DNA of 64,000 nt from a virus: positions 1 to 64,000 of the IMG/VR virus record IMGVR_UViG_3300028557_000031. The stretch is one strand, 5' to 3'. The notes under the pieces were generated by a model. The model saw only the letters and a program-made list of their open reading frames with translations, had not been told where the DNA came from and did no database searches. Shown here piece by piece: positions 8,473 through 16,292 of this stretch. Position 1 is the first letter of the stretch. Each line of letters opens with the position of its first letter. Position numbers and translations under genes: made by a program.

Positions 8473-10473
8473 ATGAACGACACATTAGGCGACGACGATA
8501 AGACACTCTCAAGGAAGAAACCTACCTCCGAATCGGGTACTCCCGTATTGGATAACTTTTCTCGTGACTTGAACAAATTGGCAGAACAAGGAAAACTTGA
8601 CCCAGTGATAGGTCGGGAGAAAGAGATTATTCGTATTGCTCAAATCCTTTCCCGTAGAAAGAAGAACAACCCTATTATCTTGGGGGAACCAGGCTCAGGT
8701 AAAACCGCTTTGATTGAGGGATTGGCGTCTCTTATTATCAATGGAGAATGTCCCAAAAATCTTCTTGACAAGCGTATTGTCAATTTAGACCTCACCGCTG
8801 TGGTGGCAGGGACAAAGTATCGTGGTCAGTTCGAGGAGCGTCTAAAGGTTATCCTTGAGGAACTCTCCAACAATCCCAACATCATTGTCTTTATCGATGA
8901 GATACACACATTGATTGGTTCAGGTAACTCAACAGGTAGTTTAGACGGTTCAAACATCTTTAAACCCGCACTTGCTCGTGGAGAAATTCAATGTATCGGT
9001 GCAACTACCTTGGATGAGTATCGTAAGTCATTTGAAAAAGACGGAGCTTTGGAGCGTAGATTCCAAAAGGTCATTGTAGACCCCTCATCAGTTGAGGAGA
9101 CCATCCAAATTCTCACTCACATTAAAGACCGATACGAATCGTTCCACAAAGTGGCATACTCTCAAGAAGTAATCGAACTTTGTGTGAAGCTCGCAGACCG
9201 ATATATCACCGACCGTGAGTTCCCCGACAAAGCCTTTGACATTTTGGATGAAGTTGGTGCTCGTAGTCAAACCGAGCAAAAGATTCCTGAAGTAATTGAA
9301 GAACTAAAACTCAAGGCTTCGGAAATCAAACAACAAAAGATGGATGTTGTAAAGAAACAGAACTACGAAGAAGCGGCAGCACTAAGGGACAAGGAGCGTA
9401 AAATCCTTGCTAAACTCGAAGAGGAAAAGCGGAAATACGCGGAAGAATCCTCAACAACTCGTATCCCTATCTCGGTGGAACAAGTCTACGATGTTGTTTC
9501 CAATATGACCAAAATTCCTGTGAGTAAAATGTCAGTTGACGATATTAACGCTCTTATTAATATGGACAAATCCCTTATGGAAAAGGTAATTGGTCAAGAC
9601 GATGCGGTGTCTATGATTGTCAAATCAATCCGTCGTAACCGAATCGGAATCAAAGACCCTAACCGTCCTATTGGTTCATTTATCTTCTTGGGTTCAACAG
9701 GTGTGGGTAAGACCCACTTAGCAAAACAGATTGCTAAGGAGATGTTCGGGTCAGAGGATGCGTTGATTCGAGTCGACATGAGTGAATATCAAGAGAAGCA
9801 CACACTGTCTCGTTTGGTGGGAGCACCCCCAGGATATGTCGGTTACGAAGAAGGTGGACAGCTTACCGAACAGGTAAAAAACAAACCATATGCGGTTATC
9901 CTATTCGATGAGGTTGAGAAAGCCCACAAGGACATTTTCTCTATTCTCCTTCAGATTCTTGATGATGGTCACGCAACCGATTCCCTCGGTCGAAAAATCA
10001 ACTTCAAGAACACCCTTATCATCATGACCACCAACCTCGGAGTCAAGAAACTTCAAGACTTTGGAGCTGGTATCGGGTTCTCCTCTAACAAGTACTCAAA
10101 CGAGGAGGCTAAAAAACAAATCTTGATGAAGGAAATGAAGAACTTCTTTTCCCCCGAGTTCCTAAACCGTATCGATGACACCATTGTGTTCCAAACACTC
10201 ACAAAGGAGAACATCGAGAAGATTGTAGGACTAGAACTTAGTAAACTCTCCAAGCGACTAGGTCACATGAAGTACAAAGTGGTGATGGACCCCACCCTCA
10301 CAGAGTACATTGCAAAAGTCGGTTTCGATGATGAATACGGAGCTCGTCCAGTAAAACGAGCCATCCAAGACAAAATCGAAGATTACCTATCGGAACTTAT
10401 CCTAATAGGTAAACTTAAAGAAAATCGAAAATACACCCTAAAGGTGGTAAATGAAGAGGTGAAAATCTCTTAA
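8473..10473 (+). CDS. clpC: ClpC-type AAA+ unfoldase lacking the N-domain
   Basis: 666 aa Hsp100 ATPase that would unfold substrates and feed them to ClpP. D1: Walker A GEPGSGKT 71-78, Walker B VFIDEIH 139-145. Middle region 280-325 carries a UVR/M-domain (KKQNYEEAAALRDKERK). D2: Walker A GSTGVGKT 407-414, Walker B VILFDEVEKAH 475-485. The GIGF segment at 533-536 lies where ClpA/ClpC have the IGF/IGL loop that docks on ClpP; ClpB disaggregases lack it. The double Clp_N repeat domain is absent: the protein begins almost directly at the D1 region. A phage clpP lies at 35444. Codon use looks more C-rich than neighbours, hinting at separate acquisition. Confidence 0.95.
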   Translation: MNDTLGDDDKTLSRKKPTSESGTPVLDNFSRDLNKLAEQGKLDPVIGREKEIIRIAQILSRRKKNNPIILGEPGSGKTALIEGLASLIINGECPKNLLDKRIVNLDLTAVVAGTKYRGQFEERLKVILEELSNNPNIIVFIDEIHTLIGSGNSTGSLDGSNIFKPALARGEIQCIGATTLDEYRKSFEKDGALERRFQKVIVDPSSVEETIQILTHIKDRYESFHKVAYSQEVIELCVKLADRYITDREFPDKAFDILDEVGARSQTEQKIPEVIEELKLKASEIKQQKMDVVKKQNYEEAAALRDKERKILAKLEEEKRKYAEESSTTRIPISVEQVYDVVSNMTKIPVSKMSVDDINALINMDKSLMEKVIGQDDAVSMIVKSIRRNRIGIKDPNRPIGSFIFLGSTGVGKTHLAKQIAKEMFGSEDALIRVDMSEYQEKHTLSRLVGAPPGYVGYEEGGQLTEQVKNKPYAVILFDEVEKAHKDIFSILLQILDDGHATDSLGRKINFKNTLIIMTTNLGVKKLQDFGAGIGFSSNKYSNEEAKKQILMKEMKNFFSPEFLNRIDDTIVFQTLTKENIEKIVGLELSKLSKRLGHMKYKVVMDPTLTEYIAKVGFDDEYGARPVKRAIQDKIEDYLSELILIGKLKENRKYTLKVVNEEVKIS

Positions 10474-10476
10474 CAT

Positions 10477-10506
10477 AAAAGGGGGGACGAAAGTCCCCCT
10501 TTTTTA
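10477..10506 (+). terminator. Terminator after clpC
   Basis: GGGGGAC, loop GAAA, GTCCCCC, then six T, starting 9 nt after the clpC stop. Confidence 0.88.
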
Positions 10507-10520
10507 TTTATACAGAATTG

Positions 10521-10528
10521 TATTTATA
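10521..10528 (+). promoter_or_regulatory. Late-type motif
   Basis: GTATTTATA, 4 nt before the ATG at 10533. Confidence 0.5.
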
Positions 10529-10532
10529 ACAT

Positions 10533-11222
10533 ATGAGGGACATTATAATCAAGATATTAAAAGAAGAAGTTAGTAAAGGTAAGGTTACTTGTGACAATTG
10601 TGGTTGGTCTTGGAAACTATCCGAGGGGGGTCATGACCCATATATTTGTCATCAGTGTAATCACAACAACGAACCCAAAAATTTAAAAGAATCTTACAAA
10701 CACCCCAATCAAGAAAGTTTCGACAAATACTTTCTTTTAGTAAAAAAATATTGGGATAAAGTTGGTCTCTCTCGGAAATCGGAAAAAATGGCTGGTAAAT
10801 ATATTTTAGATTCTTCACTAACATTTCCTTTTGCCATAGAGTATCTTGGTGGTACCAAAAAATTTATAAAAGAAATATCAGATAAAATTCAAAATCAAGT
10901 TTTTGATTGTAAAGAATGTGGGGGATATAATTTCAAGTATTATGTTGATGAGTTTGATGTGGAAAGAAACTATAATTTTCACGAAATTAATGTTTCGGTA
11001 GTTGTTGATACCTCAATATCAGGTAGTACTTACAGCTCCGAAGATTTCAGTTTTACAAATGTAGATTACCAATTATTGTCAAACTTAGAAGGTTCTGAAT
11101 TTTATGGTGAGGTAATCCAAGAACTCAAGGCAATAATTAGTGAAGAATTAGAAAAAAAGATAGATGCACCGTTTGAACTTTGGGCTGACATTGTACGATT
11201 AGATTTTGAAACTTTTAATTAG
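10533..11222 (+). CDS. Zinc-ribbon late protein, unknown
   Basis: 229 aa. Starts MRDIIIKILKEE, an amphipathic N-terminal segment like those on several late proteins here, followed by a zinc ribbon with CDNC (Cys20, Cys23) and CHQC (Cys39, Cys42), and the typical GWSWK and DPYICHQC spacing. The remaining 180 residues contain a second CKEC pair near 127 and are otherwise unassigned. It overlaps the convergent peptidase gene by 4 nt. A virion or internal protein is suspected. Confidence 0.75.
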   Translation: MRDIIIKILKEEVSKGKVTCDNCGWSWKLSEGGHDPYICHQCNHNNEPKNLKESYKHPNQESFDKYFLLVKKYWDKVGLSRKSEKMAGKYILDSSLTFPFAIEYLGGTKKFIKEISDKIQNQVFDCKECGGYNFKYYVDEFDVERNYNFHEINVSVVVDTSISGSTYSSEDFSFTNVDYQLLSNLEGSEFYGEVIQELKAIISEELEKKIDAPFELWADIVRLDFETFN

Positions 11223-12046
11223 AACACCCACGGATTTGTTTGAGGTTTCAAATCTTTTTGATGTTTACGATATCCCAATTTTTCAATCATTTTTTTACCC
11301 ATCTCAATTCCATTAAAAACATCTTCGATTACAACATATTCGTAGGGGGTGTGGTAGTCGTAGTACCCAATAGAGAAATTAATACAGGAGATGTCAAATT
11401 TACCCCGTAAAGCCCATACATCTGTATAGGGGTGAACCATATACTCTAAGTCTTCACCAATACCCTCAGTTAAAATGTTATTACAAACATCAAAGAATTC
11501 AGAATCACGGTTGAACAATTGCTGACCCCAACAATATTCAGTCACCATCCAATTTTCGGGAGCATCGAACTGAATACCATATCCAACATTTTCAAAGAAC
11601 TCGGGACTAGCTTTTTTTGAACCATGACAACCCGTTTCTTCAGAAACAAAAAATGTCGCTTTCAGATTCGGTAGTTCCTCCAATAATTCCAAACAAGCAA
11701 AAACACCAGCTTTGTCATCACCCCCAATTCCTGTGGGCTCGTCATGGTCGTTATAAGCTTTAAGAGAAGGGCGTTGCTCCCCTTGAGCATTTACCAAAAA
11801 TTCCTCACGGATATTGATAGGTCCCAACCCATGTACGGTGTCGGTATGAGAAATCACACAAGGGAAATATTCAATATTCTCATCAGTTTGTTTAGTTGCA
11901 TAAACATTTAGATGTTCATCCACGAAATATGGGATTTGTTTTTCCTTTAACCACTCACAAATAAACTCGACCATCATACCCTCTCGGTATGTTGCGGTTG
12001 GAACGGATAAGACTTTCTTTAAGAATTCAATTTTACTGTGAGTCAT
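11219..12046 (-). CDS. M20/M42-type metallopeptidase (peptidase T-like)
   Basis: 275 aa. Two-metal aminopeptidase motifs are in order: SHTD (His67, Asp69), GIGGDDKAG (Asp110/111 bridging), EETG (Glu136/137), DAP (Asp161) and a late histidine in YDYHTPYE (His232). These are the expected ligands and catalytic Glu of M20/M42 di-zinc exopeptidases. It is shorter than bacterial PepT (about 400 aa), with the dimerisation domain apparently reduced. May recycle peptides made by the Clp system, which is inference. Overlaps the upstream gene by 14 nt. Confidence 0.88.
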   Translation of the reverse strand: MTHSKIEFLKKVLSVPTATYREGMMVEFICEWLKEKQIPYFVDEHLNVYATKQTDENIEYFPCVISHTDTVHGLGPINIREEFLVNAQGEQRPSLKAYNDHDEPTGIGGDDKAGVFACLELLEELPNLKATFFVSEETGCHGSKKASPEFFENVGYGIQFDAPENWMVTEYCWGQQLFNRDSEFFDVCNNILTEGIGEDLEYMVHPYTDVWALRGKFDISCINFSIGYYDYHTPYEYVVIEDVFNGIEMGKKMIEKLGYRKHQKDLKPQTNPWVF

Positions 12047-13181
12047 GAGATAATATTTTACGCAAAGATAGTAAAATATTCTTTGATTCCAAAGTCAGCT
12101 CATAATTGTGGTACCAGTTGTAAAAATTCAGAGGGGATATTTTTAGTTCATCACTACCCCATCTACGAATTGGTAAATCAGAATATCTACCGTCTGTTAC
12201 CTTATTAACAAAAAGAATGAGTTTATTAGAACCTGCGTCATAGTGACTTATCGCGAATCTGATATTCTTCTGTGGCACATTGATGGGTTTACCCGTTCCG
12301 AATTGTTTTAATATTTTTGTCAAAATTTCTGTTCTCTGAGGTGAAACTTCCTCGTCCACTTTCTCAAGTAAATCCGTAATCATTCGATTAGTCTCAGAGA
12401 CATACCTCGGATTCTTCTTAAATACATGAACATCAATGTTCCATCTTTCTTCTTCCCAACCCCCTATATCTTTTCCTCGAGTCAATCCATTCATTGTTGA
12501 ATAGATACTTACCGAATCTGATTGTTCCTCTTTTTTGTTCGGATAAATTTTCATCAAATAGTATAAATTTCCTGCCGATATAGACACATTGAAATAATTA
12601 CTATATTTCTCATTGGTTTCTATATTCACACCATAAGGTCCTAATACCTCACTCAATTGATTTGATATCAATTTCCCCATTTTTTCGGTAAACTCCTCAT
12701 TTTGATATTCATAAATGACATCTAAAATTTGAGTAATTTCTCTTGGATATGATTTTAAGATTGTTTCGTTGATAGGCCTTGTATCCGTATTTGCGGTAAA
12801 ATTTTCGTTGAACTTCCGATACAACTTCAAAATCATCTGATATTCCTCACCGTTTCTATCGAAATAATCTCCAAGGAAAAAATCAGTCTCCGCCATCCTA
12901 TCATAGATGATATCAGGACCTTCATACTCCATGTTGCCCCCATCCAAAAACATAGATAACCACCAATAATCAAACTCGCCCAAATTGAAAAAATCTACCA
13001 ACTCGTTACCATCCATCTTTATTTCAAAGATAGATTTTACCCTATTGGGATTTTCTATTATTTTATCTACCACACTCTGAGCTAAAACATCCTCTGCAGA
13101 TACTTTACCTTTGATGTAATCGTAAACCAACTGAGGAAAATCCTTAGTACTTTCTGAAATTATTCTTCGGGACTTGGTCAT
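12033..13181 (-). CDS. Late hypothetical protein with IISES N-terminus
   Basis: 382 aa, no recognised fold. The N-terminus MTKSRRIISES looks like the short basic, isoleucine-rich leaders ending in (I/L)-x-E found on other late proteins. Transcribed with the peptidase gene, whose start it overlaps. Contains no membrane segments; mixed acidic composition. Confidence 0.78.
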   Translation of the reverse strand: MTKSRRIISESTKDFPQLVYDYIKGKVSAEDVLAQSVVDKIIENPNRVKSIFEIKMDGNELVDFFNLGEFDYWWLSMFLDGGNMEYEGPDIIYDRMAETDFFLGDYFDRNGEEYQMILKLYRKFNENFTANTDTRPINETILKSYPREITQILDVIYEYQNEEFTEKMGKLISNQLSEVLGPYGVNIETNEKYSNYFNVSISAGNLYYLMKIYPNKKEEQSDSVSIYSTMNGLTRGKDIGGWEEERWNIDVHVFKKNPRYVSETNRMITDLLEKVDEEVSPQRTEILTKILKQFGTGKPINVPQKNIRFAISHYDAGSNKLILFVNKVTDGRYSDLPIRRWGSDELKISPLNFYNWYHNYELTLESKNILLSLRKILSHDSQ

Positions 13182-13186
13182 ATTAA

Positions 13187-13194
13187 TATAAATA
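13187..13194 (-). promoter_or_regulatory. Late-type motif
   Basis: TATTTATA, 5 nt before the ATG at 13181; abuts the plus-strand tmRNA promoter. Confidence 0.5.
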
Positions 13195-13196
13195 CT

Positions 13197-13204
13197 TATA
13201 TTTG
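13197..13204 (+). promoter_or_regulatory. Bacteroidetes-type promoter for tmRNA
   Basis: TATATTTG matches the Bacteroidetes -7 element TAnnTTTG, with CTTG about 24 nt upstream at the -33 position. The tmRNA 5' G lies 18 nt downstream. Confidence 0.6.
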
Positions 13205-13315
13205 TAGAGTTCTTTGAAATATGGGGGTGAACGGTATTGATTGGCAGGGTTAATCATACGGGGCATGCAGTGAGATGTTTCCTATCACTTTAATCTATGG
13301 GAGTGCTTTTTAAGT

Positions 13316-13381
13316 GGCAACACTTTTGAAAAGCTTCAGGCTGTAGGTCTTCTTACAACTGAAGCGGTTACTGTAGCTTAG
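13316..13381 (+). other. tmRNA tag-peptide reading frame
   Basis: Frame GGC AAC ACT TTT GAA, ending GTT ACT GTA GCT TAG. The 21-residue tag starts GNTFEKLQ and ends TTEAVTVA. It is longer than typical tags and ends in TVA rather than LAA. The resume codon is inferred from the Gly-start typical of Bacteroidetes tags. Confidence 0.6.
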
Positions 13382-13611
13382 GCTATAATAACCGTGGGTC
13401 GATGGGGACATATACCTTGAAACAGAAGTCCTTATGGTGTGGTTTCTACCTTAAAAGAAATGGAGGTAATGTTTGGTGTTCTACCGATTTGAGTGAACAC
13501 TCCACAGTTTCTGATGACGATGGCAAAATAGGAATCAGATATTTCGGAGGGTTAAACAAACCCTGACCTAAGCATGTAGTCCTTTATGGGTAAACTGAGC
13601 AAGACGTGGGT

Positions 13612-13805
13612 TAAAAATCGAGCCCCTTCATATCGTGAGATATGTCGAAAATCGGATGAATTCAGGGGAAGTCTTTCGGGATTATCCTGAGCCAAGCCTG
13701 GTAGGAATAGGAAGGTGCAGAGACTAGTGGGTGGTAGACGCTTCTACCGTAATACCACATTAGCGTCCGACATCTTGAAAAAGATGATGATATAGTCCAC
13801 TTGTG
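13612..13805 (+). other. Group I intron in tmRNA T-loop
   Basis: 194 nt, no ORF. The 5' exon ends in U, the intron ends in G. P7 is formed by GACTA (in GTGCAGAGACTAG) and TAGTC (in GATATAGTCC), the R and S elements of group I introns; a P4-type segment CCTGAGCCAAG lies upstream. The guide GCCC near 13622 pairs with GGG-U at the 5' splice site. Splicing restores a perfect T-arm. Group I introns at this site are known in some bacterial tmRNAs. Confidence 0.9.
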
Positions 13806-13839
13806 TCGAATCCCACCACCTCCACCGTGGACAAATTTG

Positions 13840-13866
13840 AAAGGGTCTTTAATTAGACCTTTTCAT
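13840..13866 (+). terminator. Hairpin downstream of tmRNA
   Basis: AAGGGTCT, loop TTAATT, AGACCTTTTC; about 15 nt past the tmRNA 3' end. T-run is short, so this may be a processing hairpin. Confidence 0.5.
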
Positions 13867-13931
13867 TTGTTCATAAATTAGATTTATAATTTATGTAAAA
13901 TTTGATGTTAAGTTTTATTATTTTTTACTAC

Positions 13932-13959
13932 TTGACAGATAATTATTGTCGATTATAAT
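13932..13959 (+). promoter_or_regulatory. TTGACA-TATAAT promoter before lipoprotein
   Basis: TTGACA at 13932-13937 and TATAAT at 13954-13959 with a 16-bp spacer, about 22 nt before the lipoprotein ATG. The classical sigma70 form differs from the TAnnTTTG sites elsewhere. Confidence 0.5.
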
Positions 13960-13980
13960 ATTCAATATAATTTATACAAA

Positions 13981-14151
13981 ATGAAAAACATCATCGCATC
14001 TATTTTTGCTGCTGTCGTTTTAACTTCTTGTGGCGGTGAATCAACAGTTGAAGAAACTGTTATTGACACCACAACTGTTGTTACCGAGGAGGATACCCTT
14101 GTAACTGAAGAAGTTGTTGAAACTTTAGGAGAAGAAGCTACCGCAGAGTAA
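13981..14151 (+). CDS. Small predicted lipoprotein
   Basis: 56 aa. Signal peptide with hydrophobic core IIASIFAAVVLTSC; lipobox LTSC-GG gives a lipidated Cys17. The mature 40 residues are almost only Thr, Val and Glu (VEETVIDTTTVVTEEDT). Single-gene unit bounded by a promoter and a strong terminator. Might act as a superinfection-exclusion or envelope lipoprotein, by analogy with small phage lipoproteins; this is inference. Confidence 0.8.
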   Translation: MKNIIASIFAAVVLTSCGGESTVEETVIDTTTVVTEEDTLVTEEVVETLGEEATAE

Positions 14152-14171
14152 TTTACATTTCTCTTTGACGC

Positions 14172-14199
14172 AGAGGGGTCTTCGGACCCCTTTTTTTAT
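14172..14199 (+). terminator. Terminator after lipoprotein
   Basis: AGGGGTC, tetraloop TTCG, GACCCCT, then a T run. Confidence 0.9.
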
Positions 14200-14225
14200 C
14201 ACTAATAATTTTCTATATTTTAACT

Positions 14226-14627
14226 ATGAGTAAACACGCAAATATTTGTAGTAACAATTGTTTTGGTAGGAAAGATTATGATGGTAGTTGTTGTCACATA
14301 GAAGACAGAGATTACATAATTGGACCTCACACGGACCCCGAAGAGTTTCTTGAAAGATTATCTGATAGATTCAATAGAAAAGTAAAATTTGAAGAAATAT
14401 TTTATTCATTCGAGGAAGGTTCAAGATTATTTCCTGAAAGAAGTTCATGGCAAAATCCTAATTCGTATCCGGCGTTAAAAATCGATATCGAAAAAGAACG
14501 GAAACCATGTATATTTTATAATTCTACATTGCGTTCTTGTTCTATTTATGATATCCGACCACAGATTTGTAGAAAATATTATTGTCAGTTTCTGTTTGAT
14601 GTTTTAAATCCTGTTGACAAAAAATAA
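14226..14627 (+). CDS. YkgJ-type cysteine-cluster protein
   Basis: 133 aa. Cysteines are arranged as C-x3-C-x9-CC at the N-terminus (CSNNC, SCCH) and PCIFY, SCSIYDIRPQICRKYYC at the C-terminus. This is the YkgJ (Fe-S or zinc-binding) family pattern with the conserved YxxRPxxC segment. Function of the family is poorly known; metal binding is inferred. It precedes the first tRNA. Confidence 0.85.
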   Translation: MSKHANICSNNCFGRKDYDGSCCHIEDRDYIIGPHTDPEEFLERLSDRFNRKVKFEEIFYSFEEGSRLFPERSSWQNPNSYPALKIDIEKERKPCIFYNSTLRSCSIYDIRPQICRKYYCQFLFDVLNPVDKK

Positions 14628-14649
14628 TTTATTTATTATGGTTTCTCAC

Positions 14650-14737
14650 GGAAAAGTATCCAAGTTGTTGTACGGCACCTGACTTAAAATCAGACATAAG
14701 GTAAACCATATCGGGGAATCAAATCCCTCCTTTTCCG
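14650..14737 (+). tRNA. tRNA-Leu(UAA)
   Basis: 88 nt type II tRNA. Acceptor GGAAAAG/CTTTTCC, anticodon loop CTTAAAA, long variable arm. The T-loop AATCAAAT departs from the usual TTCGAAT. CCA is not encoded. The first pair of the anticodon stem is a C-A mismatch. Confidence 0.8.
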
Positions 14738-14771
14738 CAGAAAAATATTTGAAAGTTTATAAATTATTTAT

Positions 14772-14779
14772 TATATTTG
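14772..14779 (+). promoter_or_regulatory. Bacteroidetes-type promoter for tRNA-Arg
   Basis: TATATTTG, 10 nt upstream of the tRNA-Arg 5' end. Confidence 0.55.
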
Positions 14780-14789
14780 TACAGACAAA

Positions 14790-14861
14790 GGGCCCATAGG
14801 TAAAGGGATATACCCTCTCACTTCTAATGAGATATTTCAGGTTCGAATCCTGGTGGGCCTA
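14790..14861 (+). tRNA. tRNA-Arg(UCU)
   Basis: 72 nt. Acceptor GGGCCCA/TGGGCCT, anticodon stem TCTCA/TGAGA with loop CTTCTAA, T-loop TTCGAAT. Reads AGA, a common codon in this AT-rich genome. No encoded CCA. Confidence 0.9.
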
Positions 14862-14869
14862 CAAAAGTT

Positions 14870-15046
14870 ATGAAATCAAGTCAAGAAGACATAAAAAAAA
14901 CCCGATACAATGGTGTGGCACCTGAGGGCTATACCTTGCTTCGAAATGAAGTTTTAGCAGAACTAAAAAATTTTGATAATTGGAAAGCTTGGAAAAACGA
15001 CGAAATTTCCCTCTACGACCTCGATAAGACGGATATTTCGGAATAG
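14870..15046 (+). CDS. Small hypothetical protein between tRNAs
   Basis: 58 aa, starting MKSSQEDIKKTRYNGVAPEG 8 nt after tRNA-Arg. Charged and soluble; no motif recognised. Position suggests cotranscription with the tRNAs. Confidence 0.6.
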   Translation: MKSSQEDIKKTRYNGVAPEGYTLLRNEVLAELKNFDNWKAWKNDEISLYDLDKTDISE

Positions 15047-15088
15047 AATTCATAATTTTGATATATTTAAACCTAAACCCCCCTTTCT

Positions 15089-15217
15089 ATGAATCCTGAA
15101 ATTCTCAACACCACTGATATCCTCTTCCAAAGCGGTCAAATTATTGACAAAGCTCAATGTGAGATTTATCTTTGTGAATGGGATAATATCCATGGTGATA
15201 TTGTCTTGTTTGTATAA
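15089..15217 (+). CDS. Very small hypothetical protein
   Basis: 42 aa (MNPEILNTTDILFQ...). Ends 7 nt before tRNA-Gly. No motif; coding status is supported only by length and sensible codon use. Confidence 0.45.
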   Translation: MNPEILNTTDILFQSGQIIDKAQCEIYLCEWDNIHGDIVLFV

Positions 15218-15224
15218 ATAAAAA

Positions 15225-15297
15225 GCGGTAATAGCTCAGTTGGTAGAGCACGTTCCTTCCAAGTACGGGGTCGCAGGTTCGAATCCTGTTTACCGCT
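15225..15297 (+). tRNA. tRNA-Gly(UCC)
   Basis: 73 nt. Acceptor GCGGTAA/TTACCGC, canonical D arm GCTC/GAGC, loop CTTCCAA, T-loop TTCGAAT. One T-T mismatch in the anticodon stem. Confidence 0.88.
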
Positions 15298-15302
15298 CAA
15301 AG

Positions 15303-15360
15303 TAGACCTTCAAAAGGGCCCTTCCGTATTTATACGGCTTGTTGGGCCCGGGTCTATTTT
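15303..15360 (+). other. Strong stacked hairpin after tRNA-Gly
   Basis: Three nested helices: TAGACC/GGTCTA, GGGCCC/GGGCCC and CCGTA-TTTA-TACGG, followed by TTTT. Probably a terminator or processing element of the tRNA transcript; the elaborate form is unusual. Confidence 0.55.
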
Positions 15361-15461
15361 AAAATAAACAGTACCTCGAGGCTTCCCGTAAGAACAGCTC
15401 TAAATTCTGAGGTCTTATAGTGATACAAGTGAATAACCCAAGGCATAAGATACAATCACAC

Positions 15462-15506
15462 CCCCAACCTCTCCTTGGAGGACGCTTCAAGGATGTTGGG
15501 GTTTTA
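15462..15506 (+). terminator. Branched terminator upstream of tRNA-like gene
   Basis: CCCCAAC at 15462-15468 pairs with GTTGGGG at 15495-15501, enclosing a second small stem (CCTT/AAGG), followed by TTTTA. Between 15361 and 15461 I see short paired segments (CCTC/GAGG) but no gene. Confidence 0.55.
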
Positions 15507-15582
15507 GCCGAAGTAGCTCAGTGGTAGAGCAGCTTTCGTAAAAGATGGTGTGACGCGATAGGTTCGATTCCTGCCTTCGGCT
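15507..15582 (+). tRNA. tRNA-like, tentatively Thr(CGU), abnormal anticodon arm
   Basis: 76 nt. Acceptor GCCGAAG/CTTCGGC is perfect, D arm GCTC/GAGC and T-loop TTCGATT are present. The anticodon arm fits AGCTT/AAGAT with one mismatch and a six-nt loop TCGTAA, so isotype is uncertain, and the variable region is about nine nt. Confidence 0.55.
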
Positions 15583-15600
15583 CTTAATTACTCAATAAAC

Positions 15601-15608
15601 TATTTATT
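15601..15608 (+). promoter_or_regulatory. Late-type motif
   Basis: CTATTTATT, 4 nt before the ATG at 15613, which supports that start over the TTG at 15607. Confidence 0.45.
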
Positions 15609-15612
15609 GATT

Positions 15613-16245
15613 ATGAACAGTAGATTATTGAAAGAAATTTCTGAGATTAAAAAACAAATCTCTTTATTGGAAGACTATGTAAGAGTGGATGAAACAGGAT
15701 TTTCATTCATTACTACCGATGATGATGCAACCAAAACTGACAAAATCTCAAGGGCTTTGTTACAAGATATCAACACCGCCGCTAAAAGAGCTGGTGTTAA
15801 AGCGGTTATAACTACCGCCAGCTCGGGACACTCTGAAAAAACTATTAGTGGAACTCGTAGTAGACATCCCGATAATAACGCGGTTGATATTTCAAATATC
15901 AATGGAGAAGCCGCTCAGGGTGCGAGTTCAAACAACCCAGGTAACCCAAAATTCAAAAAACTTGGTGATGCTTTGGTGAATGAATTGGTTGATATGGGTT
16001 ATTCTTTAAATGTCGAGAGTGGAAAAGATAAGGCAGTTTTATGGCAAACAAATACAGGTGGAAACCACTACAATCACATCCACATTTCAAATATTACGGA
16101 TACACCAAGCGAAGAGTCAGAAACTGAAGATACCGAAACTACGACTGCCGGTGTCAGAGATGGTCAGTTTCAACAGGAAAAACCATCTTTTGATATCTCA
16201 CAAACTTTAAAATCATTCCAAAAGTTCAAAGATATTTTCAAGTGA
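15613..16245 (+). CDS. M15-type peptidoglycan peptidase domain, virion candidate
   Basis: 210 aa from ATG 15613. The central part has TRSRHPDNNAVDISN and GGNHYNHIHIS, matching the zinc ligands H-x(6)-D and H-x-H of M15/VanY-like D,D- or L,D-peptidases (SxHxxGxAxD replaced by RHPDNNAVD). The N-terminus MNSRLLKEISEIKKQISLLE resembles a coiled propeptide ending in LLE. A Glu/Thr-rich linker and short helical tail follow. Likely a virion-borne cell-wall peptidase; a cargo or structural domain without activity is possible. Confidence 0.75.
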   Translation: MNSRLLKEISEIKKQISLLEDYVRVDETGFSFITTDDDATKTDKISRALLQDINTAAKRAGVKAVITTASSGHSEKTISGTRSRHPDNNAVDISNINGEAAQGASSNNPGNPKFKKLGDALVNELVDMGYSLNVESGKDKAVLWQTNTGGNHYNHIHISNITDTPSEESETEDTETTTAGVRDGQFQQEKPSFDISQTLKSFQKFKDIFK

Positions 16246-16292
16246 CTTGTGGAAGGTGAGGGATTTGCTCTATCAAGTAAGTTTTCTGTGAC

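Larger units (their letters stand above)
13223..13824 (+). ncRNA. ssrA: tmRNA interrupted by a group I intron
   Basis: Trans-translation RNA that rescues stalled ribosomes. The 5' GGGGGTG pairs with CACCTCC at 13817-13823. The 3' domain holds CTAAGCATGTAG, a hallmark of tmRNAs, and the T-arm forms only after removal of 13612-13805: GTGGG + T|TCGAAT + CCCAC. Exons are 13223-13611 and 13806-13824, about 408 nt, a normal tmRNA size. CCA is not fully encoded (ACCG). The tag reading frame starts at GGC 13316 and ends at TAG 13379-13381, 21 codons, ending EAVTVA. SmpB was not found in the window. Confidence 0.92.

Noticed and set aside
13640-13690. Group II intron or IS element near the tmRNA
   Set aside because: No reverse transcriptase, domain V motif, or terminal repeats.
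13223-13824. Two separate ncRNAs or a pseudo-tmRNA of 602 nt
   Set aside because: The extra 194 nt has group I core elements and exact splice-site logic; after removal a normal tmRNA is left.
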